Source of the DNA: Prosthecodimorpha staleyi
Lineage (GTDB): Bacteria; Pseudomonadota; Alphaproteobacteria; Rhizobiales; Ancalomicrobiaceae
Direction of reading: 5' to 3'
DNA: 64,000 bases
Assembly: GCF_018729455.1 (NCBI RefSeq)
Contig: NZ_JAHHZF010000010.1
Coordinates: 62,001 to 126,000 of the forward strand
The notes under the pieces: generated by a model
The model's input: only the letters and a program-made list of their open reading frames with translations
Database searches by the model: none
Told to the model about the DNA's origin: nothing
Position numbers and translations under genes: made by a program
Shown here: positions 57,047 through 64,000 of the stretch, in pieces
Position numbering within the stretch: the first letter of the stretch is position 1
Layout: every line of letters begins with the position of its first letter

Positions 57047-59410
57047 ATGTCCGCCCCCCTGTCCGCCGTCGAGGACCGCATCGCCAGGATCATCGCCGAA
57101 GAGATCGCAGCGCGTCCGCAGCAGGTCTCCGCCGCGGTCGGGCTGCTCGACGAGGGCGCCACCGTCCCCTTCGTCGCCCGCTACCGCAAGGAGGCGACCG
57201 GCGGCCTGGACGACACGCAACTGCGCAAGCTGGAGGAACGGCTCGCCTATCTGCGCGACATGGAAGCGCGCCGCACGACGGTTGCCGACTCCATCGCCGG
57301 CCAGGGCAAGATGACCGACGAGATCGCGGGCCGGCTCGCCGCGGCGACCACCAAGGCCGAGATCGAGGATATCTACCTGCCCTACCGGCCGAAGCGGCGC
57401 ACCAAGGCGGAGATCGCGCGCGAACGCGGCCTCGGCCCGCTCGCCGCCGCCATCCTGGCCGACCGGCGCGCCGCCCCGCAGGAGCTCGCCGCGGCCTATC
57501 TGGGCGAGGCGGTGCCGGACGTGAAGGCGGCGCTGGAAGGCGCGCGCGACATCGTCGCCGAGGGCCTTGCGGAGAATACCGACCTGGTCGGGCGCCTGCG
57601 CGGCTACGCCATGGAGCGCGCCGCCCTGCGCGCCAAGGTGGTCGAGGGCAAGGAAGCCGCCGGGGAGAAGTTCGCCGACTATTTCGACCATGTCGAGCGC
57701 TGGGCGACGGCGCCGAGCCACCGCGCGCTCGCCATGCTGCGCGGCCGCAACGAGGAGGTCCTGACCCTCGACATCGAGATCGATGCCGACCAGACCGCCA
57801 GCCCGAAGCCGGTCGAACGGCTGGTCGCCGAGGCCGCCAAGGTGCCGGTGCCGCCGAAGCTGCCGGGCGACACCTGGCTCCTGGAGGCCTGCCGCTGGAC
57901 CTGGCGGGTGAAGCTGTCGCTGAGCGTCTCGCTCGACCTGATGACCCGCCTGCGCGAGCGCGCGGAAGAAGAGGCGATCACGGTCTTCGCGCGCAATCTG
58001 AAGGACCTGCTGCTCGCCGCCCCGGCCGGCACGCGGCCGACGCTCGGCCTCGATCCCGGCATCCGCACAGGCGTCAAGGTCGCGGTGATCGACGCCACCG
58101 GCAAGGTGGTCGACACCACCACGGTCTATCCGTTCCCGCCCCGGAACGATGTGAACGGCACCCTGGAGACGCTGCGTCATCTGATCCGGCGGCACAGAAT
58201 CGAACTGGTCGCGATCGGCAACGGCACCGGCTCGCGCGAGACCGACCGGCTGGTCTCGGTCTTGATCGGCGACATGCCGCCGCCCAAACCGATCAAGGTG
58301 GTGGTCAGCGAGGCCGGCGCCTCGGTCTATTCGGCCTCGGCACTGGCGGCGGCGGAAATGCCGGACCTGGACGTGTCGCTGCGCGGCGCGGTCTCGATCG
58401 CCCGCCGTCTGCAGGATCCGCTCGCAGAACTGGTCAAGATCGAACCGAAATCGATCGGCGTCGGCCAGTACCAGCATGACGTCGACCAATCGCGGCTGGC
58501 CAAGAGCCTCGACGCGGTGGTCGAGGACGCCGTCAACGCGGTCGGCGTCGATCTGAACACGGCCTCAGCGGCCTTGCTGGCGCGGGTCTCAGGCCTCGGA
58601 CAATCGCTCGCCGAGGCGATCGTGGCGCATCGCGACACCGTCGGGCCGTTCCGGTCGCGCAAGGACCTCCTGAAGGTGGCGCGCCTCGGCCCGCGCACCT
58701 TCGAACTGGCGGCCGGCTTCCTGCGCATCCGCGACGGCGTCGAGCCGCTCGACGCCTCTTCGGTGCATCCGGAAGCCTATCCGGTGGCGAGCCGCATTGT
58801 CGCCGCCTGCGGGCGTGACATTCGCACCCTGATGGGCGACAGCGCGACGCTGAAGAGCCTCGACGCCAAACGCTTCGTCGACGAGCGCTTTGGCCTGCCC
58901 ACCGTGCGCGACATCATCGCCGAGCTGGAGAAGCCGGGCCGCGATCCGCGGCCGGAGTTCCGCACCGCGGCCTTCGCCGAGGGTGTCGAGGCGATCGGCG
59001 ACCTGAAACCCGGCATGGTGCTGGAGGGGACCGTAACCAATGTCGCGGCCTTCGGCGCCTTCGTCGATATCGGCGTCCACCAGGACGGGCTGGTGCACGT
59101 CTCCCAACTGGCGGACCGGTTCGTCAAGGACCCGCGCGACGTGGTCAAGGCCGGCGACGTGGTCAAGGTGCGGGTGGTCGAGGTCGATGCCAAGCGCAAG
59201 CGGATCGCCCTGTCGATGCGCAAGGACGACGGGGCCGGCACCGGGCGGTTTGCAGGCACGGGGGCCGGAGCGGCAGCGAGCGGTTCGGGCGGACGCAATA
59301 CCGCGCCGCCACCGAAGCCCGGCGCAGCGGCGAAGGGCGGCAAGGCCGATCAACCGGCGGCCCGCGGCGCGCTCGGCGACGCCCTGGCGCGCGCCTTGCG
59401 CAAACCCTGA
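57047..59410 (+). CDS. tex: Transcription accessory protein Tex
   Basis: A 787-residue RNA-binding protein. The N-terminal helical domain has ATVPFVARYRKEATGGLDDT, followed by the YqgF/RNase H-like fold (LGLDPGIRTGVKVAVIDAT), helix-hairpin-helix repeats (SLAEAIVAHRDTVGPFRSRK), and a C-terminal S1 domain (PGMVLEGTVTNVAAFGAFVD, VHQDGLVHVSQLA). A disordered Gly/Ala tail ends the protein. Tex affects transcript processing and stress survival. A bidirectional terminator stands 38 bases after its stop, facing porin 1. Confidence 0.97.
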   Translation: MSAPLSAVEDRIARIIAEEIAARPQQVSAAVGLLDEGATVPFVARYRKEATGGLDDTQLRKLEERLAYLRDMEARRTTVADSIAGQGKMTDEIAGRLAAATTKAEIEDIYLPYRPKRRTKAEIARERGLGPLAAAILADRRAAPQELAAAYLGEAVPDVKAALEGARDIVAEGLAENTDLVGRLRGYAMERAALRAKVVEGKEAAGEKFADYFDHVERWATAPSHRALAMLRGRNEEVLTLDIEIDADQTASPKPVERLVAEAAKVPVPPKLPGDTWLLEACRWTWRVKLSLSVSLDLMTRLRERAEEEAITVFARNLKDLLLAAPAGTRPTLGLDPGIRTGVKVAVIDATGKVVDTTTVYPFPPRNDVNGTLETLRHLIRRHRIELVAIGNGTGSRETDRLVSVLIGDMPPPKPIKVVVSEAGASVYSASALAAAEMPDLDVSLRGAVSIARRLQDPLAELVKIEPKSIGVGQYQHDVDQSRLAKSLDAVVEDAVNAVGVDLNTASAALLARVSGLGQSLAEAIVAHRDTVGPFRSRKDLLKVARLGPRTFELAAGFLRIRDGVEPLDASSVHPEAYPVASRIVAACGRDIRTLMGDSATLKSLDAKRFVDERFGLPTVRDIIAELEKPGRDPRPEFRTAAFAEGVEAIGDLKPGMVLEGTVTNVAAFGAFVDIGVHQDGLVHVSQLADRFVKDPRDVVKAGDVVKVRVVEVDAKRKRIALSMRKDDGAGTGRFAGTGAGAAASGSGGRNTAPPPKPGAAAKGGKADQPAARGALGDALARALRKP

Positions 59411-59447
59411 GCCGCGCGGCGCCTCGCCCCGGCTCGCTGATCAAAAG

Positions 59448-59475
59448 AAAACCCGGCACGACGGTGCCGGGTTTT
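59448..59475. terminator. Bidirectional terminator between tex and porin 1
   Basis: AAAACCCGGCAC (59448-59459) pairs with GTGCCGGGTTTT (59464-59475), with the loop GACG. The T-run and A-run let it end tex on the plus strand and porin 1 on the minus strand. Confidence 0.88.
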
Positions 59476-59503
59476 ACATTGCTGCGGTCGGCAAGCCGAC
59501 CGG

Positions 59504-60742
59504 TCAGAAGTTCCGCTGAACGCGCAGGAGGCCGACGACGGCGTCGGTTTCCTTGTTCGGGATCAGGAAGATGTTGCCGTTGGAGAATTTCGCCGTCTTG
59601 TACTCGACTTCCGCACCGATGGTCAGGCCTTCGACGGGCGTGTAGACGAGATTGGCGCCGGCATCGATCTGGGTGTAGTCGAGCTGGAACTTGCCGAGGC
59701 CAAGGAAATTGGACGAGGCGCCGTCGTGGTCCAGATAGGACACGGTCGCCGAGCTCGACCATTTGGACGTCCAGTTGTGGGTCATCCCGGCGGCGACACT
59801 CCAGGCCACGGTCTGGTTCATGCTCGGGCTGACGAGCGAGATCGACTTCGGCAGGAAGTCGTAGCCGAACAGCGGATCCGGCGTCGCATAGCTGACGGCG
59901 CCCTTCGAATACGCCGCCTGGAGGGTGGCACTGTCGCCGGCACCGAGCATCGGCAGCTTGACGGTCACACCGCCTCCGACCGCATAGCCCCATTCGGACT
60001 TGTTGTTGTAGCTCGGCTGGTCGTGGTGCAGGGCGCCCATGAGCTGAGCGGATCCCCAGGCCTGCGTGATGTTCACGTTGCCGACCAGATCCGGATACTT
60101 GTTGCCGCCATAGATGCCGAAACCGTTCATCCGGCGGGCGGCATTGCCGGTGGTGGAGTCTTCGAGCGAGACGCTTGCGGTCACGCCGTTGCCGAACGAG
60201 AAGGTATAGGCGAGCAGGTTGACCTGCGAGTCCGAATGGGCGGTCTCGAACACCGAGGCGTAGTGGTCGCCGGTATAGAAGTCGAAGAAGGACTGCGCGC
60301 GGCCGGCGGTCAGCCCGCCGAGCTGGATATAGGCCTTCCAAAGATCGACGCTCGGCGAGGAACTGCCGCTGTCGACCGTGTACCAGGCCTCGGTGAAGCT
60401 GCGCAGCAGGCCGAATTCGGTGTTGGTCCGGCTGTCCAGCGTCAGCTGGGCGCGCACGCGGGTGGTGAAGGTGTTGTTGGCCGGACCCTTGACGCCGTTG
60501 CTCAGCCCGTAGACGGAGCCGAACAGGTCGTCGGTCTTCCAGGCACGATATTCTGCGCGGACATAGCCGCCGATCTTCAGGCAGGTCTGGCTGCCGGGGA
60601 TATAGAAGAAGCCCTCGCCATAGGCGTCGCAGACCTTCACGTAGTCCACCGCCGCCGGCGCCGGACGCCCCAAATCGGCAGCCTGTGCCGCGAAGGACGT
60701 GGCCATCACGATACCGAAGCCGGCCATCATGGATTTCATCAT
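59504..60742 (-). CDS. Outer-membrane porin 1 (rhizobial Omp2 type)
   Basis: A 412-residue porin of the alphaproteobacterial Porin_2 family. Signal peptide MMKSMMAGFGIVMATSFAAQ precedes ADLGRPAPAAVDYVKVCDAY. GEGFFYIPGSQTCLKIGGYV and the AYIQLGGLTAGRAQSFFDFY segment belong to the family; two cysteines (C38, C54) probably form a disulfide. The final RVQRNF ends with the Phe required for outer-membrane assembly. Beta strands fill the rest of the protein. GAGGG precedes the ATG. It is the first read of three tandem paralogues, each with its own terminator. A 12-base direct repeat lies 61-92 bases upstream. Confidence 0.95.
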   Translation of the reverse strand: MMKSMMAGFGIVMATSFAAQAADLGRPAPAAVDYVKVCDAYGEGFFYIPGSQTCLKIGGYVRAEYRAWKTDDLFGSVYGLSNGVKGPANNTFTTRVRAQLTLDSRTNTEFGLLRSFTEAWYTVDSGSSSPSVDLWKAYIQLGGLTAGRAQSFFDFYTGDHYASVFETAHSDSQVNLLAYTFSFGNGVTASVSLEDSTTGNAARRMNGFGIYGGNKYPDLVGNVNITQAWGSAQLMGALHHDQPSYNNKSEWGYAVGGGVTVKLPMLGAGDSATLQAAYSKGAVSYATPDPLFGYDFLPKSISLVSPSMNQTVAWSVAAGMTHNWTSKWSSSATVSYLDHDGASSNFLGLGKFQLDYTQIDAGANLVYTPVEGLTIGAEVEYKTAKFSNGNIFLIPNKETDAVVGLLRVQRNF

Positions 60743-60802
60743 GGAATTGCCCTCGCCCGTCGCTGATTCTCGGCAGCAGTCATTTCAGGATATTCGCATG
60801 AA

Positions 60803-60834
60803 AGAAATGCTGCGACGGAATGAGAAATGCTGCG
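60803..60834 (-). promoter_or_regulatory. 12-bp direct repeat upstream of porin 1
   Basis: AGAAATGCTGCG is repeated exactly with a 20-base period (read on the plus strand at 60803 and 60823), two helix turns, 61-92 bases before the porin 1 start. A direct-repeat operator for a regulator is the simplest reading; OmpR-type sites have this shape. Confidence 0.5.
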
Positions 60835-61103
60835 GCGTCTGCGCTGGCTACCCTGTGTCGCACAACTGCAACACAACCGCCGCACGCGACAGTCCGCGGG
60901 CCTCGATTCTTGTCCGGAGACGGCGTGCTTTCACGGTCGGGAGGGCAGTGACCGCTTTCGCCAAGGCCCAGAGCGCGCCGGCAACTGGCCAGACCGATCT
61001 GCTGCCTCGCGCTCCCCCCCACTCAGGCTCGTCAGCACCGGTGCAGCATCGACGGATGGGCGGATCGTCCTGCCTCGATCGCCAGTCCGGCGCGTCAAAC
61101 GAA

Positions 61104-61131
61104 AAAGCCCGGCGGTTGTCCGCCGGGCTTT
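61104..61131 (-). terminator. Terminator of porin 2
   Basis: AAAGCCCGGCGG (61104-61115) and CCGCCGGGCTTT (61120-61131) form a perfect 12-base stem, loop TTGT. It follows the porin 2 stop codon, and the minus strand ends in TTTTTC. Confidence 0.88.
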
Positions 61132-61156
61132 CGACCATCCCTCCCGGGATGATGGA

Positions 61157-62359
61157 TCAGAAGTTGCGCTGGATGCGCAGCAGACCAACCAGAGCGTCGG
61201 TGGTCGGACCCTTGCTCAGGTTCGCCGACTTGTACTCGAGTTCGCCACCGATGGTCAGGCCGGCGACCGGCGAGTAGACGAGGTTCACACCCGCATCCCA
61301 CTGCTTGTAGTCAACGCCCGGCTTGAAGCCCAAGAGCTTCAGGGACGCACCGTCCACGCTCAGGTAGGACACGGTCGCCGCAGACGACCACTTGGCGTTC
61401 CAGTTATGCGTGAAGCCGCCGGCAACGCTCCAGGCCGTGGTCTGGCTCATCGAACCGTTCGGGTTCGGGAAGAAGTCGTAGCCGAAGATCGGATCCGGGC
61501 TCACGTAGCTGAGCGCGCCCTTGCCGTAGGCGGCCTGCAGGCTGGCGACATCGCCTTCGGCGATCATCGGCAGCTTGACGGTCACGCCGGCGCCAACCGC
61601 ATAGCCCCACTTGTCCTGGTTGTTGTAATTCGGCTGGTTGTGATGGGCGACAGCCATGACCTGGGCGGAACCCCAAGCCTGCGAGATCGCCACGTTGCCG
61701 ACCACGTCCATCCACTTGTTGCCGCCGTAGACGCCGAAAGCATCGAAGCGACGGGTGGCGTTGCCGTTGGTCTGATCTTCCAGCGACAGGGTGGCGCTGA
61801 CGCCGTTGCCGAAGGAGAAGGTGTAGGCGAGCAGGTTGACCTGCGAGTCCGAATGAGCGGTCTCGAAGACGGACGAGTAGTGGTCGCCGGTGTAGAAGTC
61901 GAAGAAGGACTGCGCGCGGCCGGCGGTCAGGCCGCCGAGCTGGATATAGGCCTTCCACAGTTCGACGCTCGGCGAGGAACTGCCGCTGTCGACCGTGTAC
62001 CAAGCTTCGGTGAAGCTGCGCAGCAGGCCGAATTCGGTGTTGGTGCGCGTGTCCAGGGTGATCTGGGCGCGGACGCGGGTGGTCACGTCATTGTTGGCCG
62101 GACCCTTCACGCCATTGCTAAGGCCGTAGAGGGCACCGAAATTGGTATCGGTGTTCCAGACGCGATACTCGGCGCGGACATAGCCACCGATCTTCAGGCA
62201 GGTCTGGCTGCCGGGGATGTAGAAGAAGCCTTCGCCGTAGGCGTCGCAGACCTTCACATAGTCGACAGCCGCCGGAGCGGGACGACCGAGGTCCGCCGCA
62301 GAGGCCGACGAGGCAGCTGCCATCGTGGCAGCGAACATGGCGAGAGAGATCTTCTTCAT
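61157..62359 (-). CDS. Outer-membrane porin 2 (rhizobial Omp2 type)
   Basis: A 400-residue Porin_2 family protein. Signal peptide MKKISLAMFAATMAAASSAS precedes ADLGRPAPAAVDYVKVCDAY. The mature N-terminus and the strand block SFTEAWYTVDSGSSSPSVEL, WKAYIQLGGLTAGRAQSFFD are almost identical to porin 1, while loops such as NGNATRRFDAFGVYGGNKWM differ. The C-terminus ends RIQRNF. A longer open frame upstream is rejected because ATG 62359 gives a clean signal peptide. It sits between porins 1 and 3 on the same strand, with its own terminator at 61104. Confidence 0.95.
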   Translation of the reverse strand: MKKISLAMFAATMAAASSASAADLGRPAPAAVDYVKVCDAYGEGFFYIPGSQTCLKIGGYVRAEYRVWNTDTNFGALYGLSNGVKGPANNDVTTRVRAQITLDTRTNTEFGLLRSFTEAWYTVDSGSSSPSVELWKAYIQLGGLTAGRAQSFFDFYTGDHYSSVFETAHSDSQVNLLAYTFSFGNGVSATLSLEDQTNGNATRRFDAFGVYGGNKWMDVVGNVAISQAWGSAQVMAVAHHNQPNYNNQDKWGYAVGAGVTVKLPMIAEGDVASLQAAYGKGALSYVSPDPIFGYDFFPNPNGSMSQTTAWSVAGGFTHNWNAKWSSAATVSYLSVDGASLKLLGFKPGVDYKQWDAGVNLVYSPVAGLTIGGELEYKSANLSKGPTTDALVGLLRIQRNF

Positions 62360-63032
62360 ATCTAGCCCCTGGATTTCGAACGGCACGGGTCTTGGAAAAA
62401 CGTCGATAACAAAAGGGTGCTCGATTCCGGCCGAAGATGGAAGGACAAACCACCGGGCCGGCGCCCCGGGCCGCATGTCGAGAAAGAAGTGTATCCGAGT
62501 GGCAACAGGTATCTGTCCGGGAATGGCCAATTATTAGGCGACGTGCAAAACACCAAGGCGATTCCCGGCGGGATCGGTCATCGGGCTGCGGCAGACCGCG
62601 AGAAGGCCCGGCCTGCCGGCACGCAGCGCAGAATCACCGCCATGGTGGTGTGCCGCGCGTGCCTCGATGAAGGCCGGATCTACCGGCCCTATCCGGTCAC
62701 GAGCGAGACCCGTGCGGCGAAATCGACATTGCGCCCGGCGGTCGCCCGGATGATGAAGACCGGCGCGAATGGCCGATCGGCGTGGCTTGCCCTCGGCGCG
62801 CCGGCGCGCAATCGTCCCGTCCCGGTTTCGGTGATGGGCGCCAGCCGCCGATGCCTGACATTCGCATCCCGCGTTCCTCAGCCCGCATTCCTCAGATCGA
62901 ATCGACACCGCAATCAAAGAGCGAGCGGTTCAGGGCCGCCGCGATCGCCGGCGCGCGCCTGGGGCGCCTCCGACGCGAAAGGCCCGACGGTCGCCCGCCG
63001 GGCCTCATGGATCTTCGATCGAGAACGCGTGA
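62360..63032. other. Long intergenic region between porins 2 and 3
   Basis: 673 bases. The porin 3 terminator is at its right end, the porin 2 promoter presumably at its left. On the minus strand, about 62535-62620, a frame ends in SPMTDPAGNRLGVLHVA, which resembles the C-terminus of VOC/glyoxalase-fold proteins, but the upstream part is broken by stops and shifted frames. I read it as a possible decayed gene. No intact gene is supported on either strand. Confidence 0.45.
62980..63005 (-). terminator. Terminator of porin 3
   Basis: AGGCCCG (62980-62986) pairs with CGGGCCT (62999-63005), with a longer imperfect stem through an A-C mismatch. On the minus strand TTTCG follows. It lies 28 bases after the porin 3 stop. 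Confidence 0.6.
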
Positions 63033-64000
63033 TCAGAAGTTCCGCTGCACACGCAGCAGTCCCACCATGCCGTCGGATTTGGCCCGATCGACGACTTTGA
63101 AGTTCATAGACTTGTACTCGACTTCGGCGCCGATCGTCAGGCCGGCGACCGGCGCGTAGACCAGATTCAGGCCCGCATCGACCTGCCTGGAGTCGGCACC
63201 CTTGTTCAAGGCAAACACCTTCAGCGAGGCACCATCCACATAGAGATAGGAGACGGTCGCCGAGCTCGACCACTTGGCGTTCCAATTGTGCGTGAAGCCG
63301 CCCGCGACGCTCCAAGCCTTGGTCTGATCCAGCGAGCCGTTCGGCAGCTCGTAGAAATCGTAGGTCCAGACCGAATCCGGCGCGACATAGCTAATCGCCC
63401 CCTTGCCGTAGGCGGCCTGCAGGGAGACGCTGTCGCCCTCGGCGATCATCGGCAGCTTGAAGGTCACGCCGGCACCGGCAGCCCAGCCCCATTTGTCCCG
63501 GTTGCTGTCCATCGGCTGATTCTGGTGGGCGACCACCATGGCCTGCGCGGAGCCCCAGGCCTGCGCGATGGCCAGGTTGCCGACCAGGTCGGGATACTTG
63601 TTGCCGCCGTAGACTTTAAGCGTTTCGGCGCGGCGGGACGCGTTGCCGGTGGTCTGGTCTTCGAGCGACAGGGTGGCGCTGACGCCGTTGCCGAACGAGA
63701 AGGTGTAGGCGAGCAGGTTGACCTGCGAGTCCGAATGGGCAGTCTCGAACACCGAGGCGTAGTGATCCCCGGTGTAGAAGTCGAAGAAGGACTGCGCGCG
63801 GCCGGCCGTCAGGCCGCCGAGCTGGATATAGGCCTTCCACAGATCGACGGTCGGCGTCGCGCGACCGCTGTCGACCGTGTACCAGGCTTCGGTGAAGCTG
63901 CGCAGCAGGCCGAATTCGGTGTTGGTGCGGCTGTCCAGCGTCAGCTGGGCGCGCACGCGGGTGGTCGCGTTGTTGCTGGTCGGCGACTTGACGCCGTTGT
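63033..64000 (-). CDS. Outer-membrane porin 3, 5' part outside the window
   Basis: About 322 codons of a Porin_2 family protein are visible; the N-terminus and signal peptide are beyond the right edge. The frame reads through from the window end: NGVKSPTSNNATTRVRAQLT matches the corresponding strand of porins 1 and 2. The central block WKAYIQLGGLTAGRAQSFFD, then FYTGDHYASVFETAHSDSQV is identical to porin 1. Divergent loops (SGRATPTVD; ETLKVYGGNKYPDL; SVWTYDFYELPNGSLDQTKA) are unique. The end is RVQRNF. Third of three tandem porin genes. Confidence 0.93.
   Translation of the reverse strand, partial: NGVKSPTSNNATTRVRAQLTLDSRTNTEFGLLRSFTEAWYTVDSGRATPTVDLWKAYIQLGGLTAGRAQSFFDFYTGDHYASVFETAHSDSQVNLLAYTFSFGNGVSATLSLEDQTTGNASRRAETLKVYGGNKYPDLVGNLAIAQAWGSAQAMVVAHQNQPMDSNRDKWGWAAGAGVTFKLPMIAEGDSVSLQAAYGKGAISYVAPDSVWTYDFYELPNGSLDQTKAWSVAGGFTHNWNAKWSSSATVSYLYVDGASLKVFALNKGADSRQVDAGLNLVYAPVAGLTIGAEVEYKSMNFKVVDRAKSDGMVGLLRVQRNF

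Larger units (their letters stand above)
60743..61156. other. Intergenic region between porins 1 and 2
   Basis: 414 bases holding the upstream region of porin 1 and, at its far end, the terminator of porin 2 (61104-61131). AGAAATGCTGCG occurs at 60803-60814 and again at 60823-60834, 20 bases apart. No gene is seen; open frames on the plus strand have no ribosome site. Confidence 0.55.

Noticed and set aside
62417-63100. A 227-codon plus-strand frame across the gap between porins 2 and 3
   Set aside because: It runs into the porin 3 antisense region, has no ribosome site and shows no motif.

Overview
The window is a high-GC stretch of chromosome from an alphaproteobacterium, most likely of the Hyphomicrobiales (Rhizobiales). 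The case rests on three tandem porins of the rhizobial Omp2 type, a PmtA-type phospholipid N-methyltransferase beside dnaJ/dnaK, DUF2336, DUF1127, DUF2628, DUF2852 and Tim44-domain proteins, GlnD, and promoter-like sequences of the alphaproteobacterial EcfG and RpoH types. There are no rRNA or tRNA genes, CRISPR arrays, intact insertion sequences or prophage. Genus cannot be read from the sequence.

Layout. 0.0-6.8 kb: a partial FMN reductase, an FAD/NAD(P)-binding oxidoreductase, a bdhA-ackA pair (ketone body/acetate metabolism), gamma-glutamyltransferase, two adjacent palindromic elements and an alpha/beta hydrolase. 7.1-11.6 kb: infC starting at an AUU codon, a glycolipid-binding-fold protein, a DUF2336 protein and fumC. 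11.6-13.3 kb: an AT-rich islet carrying an OGG-fold glycosylase-like gene, then a KGG stress-protein gene with an EcfG-type promoter. 13.5-21.8 kb: a glutathione transferase, a four-gene sugar ABC transporter/FGGY kinase operon, two flavoproteins and a small exported protein. 21.9-30.7 kb: a TRAP-type binding protein paired with a membrane GGDEF/EAL protein, then alkaline phosphatase followed by a CPFC protein and an ABC exporter-like ATPase/permease pair. 30.7-33.5 kb: a coiled-coil protein, an HTH/periplasmic-binding-fold regulator and an FMN reductase. 33.7-43.3 kb: pmtA, dnaJ, dnaK (RpoH-type promoter), a diguanylate cyclase, a NUDIX protein and glnD. 43.5-47.6 kb: an AT-rich orphan gene and hisB-DUF2628-hisH-hisA, followed upstream by a zinc metallopeptidase. 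47.7-49.2 kb: an AT-richer, tightly packed unit of three unknown genes, one of only 53 codons. 49.3-64 kb: sulfotransferase, DUF2852, membrane protein, glycosyltransferase, DUF1127, mmsA, Tim44-domain protein, quinone-reductase-like flavoprotein, tex, and three tandem porin genes, the last cut by the window edge.

Most of the window is ordinary core genome: carbon metabolism (fumC, mmsA, bdhA, ackA), histidine and nitrogen control (his genes, glnD), protein folding (dnaK/J), translation and transcription (infC, tex) and envelope functions. The accessory signal lies in three AT-richer islets (about 11.6-12.9, 43.4-44.1 and 47.7-49.2 kb), each holding orphan genes between conserved ones. Possible new biology is the three-gene unit at 48.0-49.2 kb with its very small middle gene, the TRAP-binding-protein/GGDEF-EAL pair, and the CPFC/ABC cassette behind a zinc-dependent alkaline phosphatase. 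Functions given for these are inferences from architecture.
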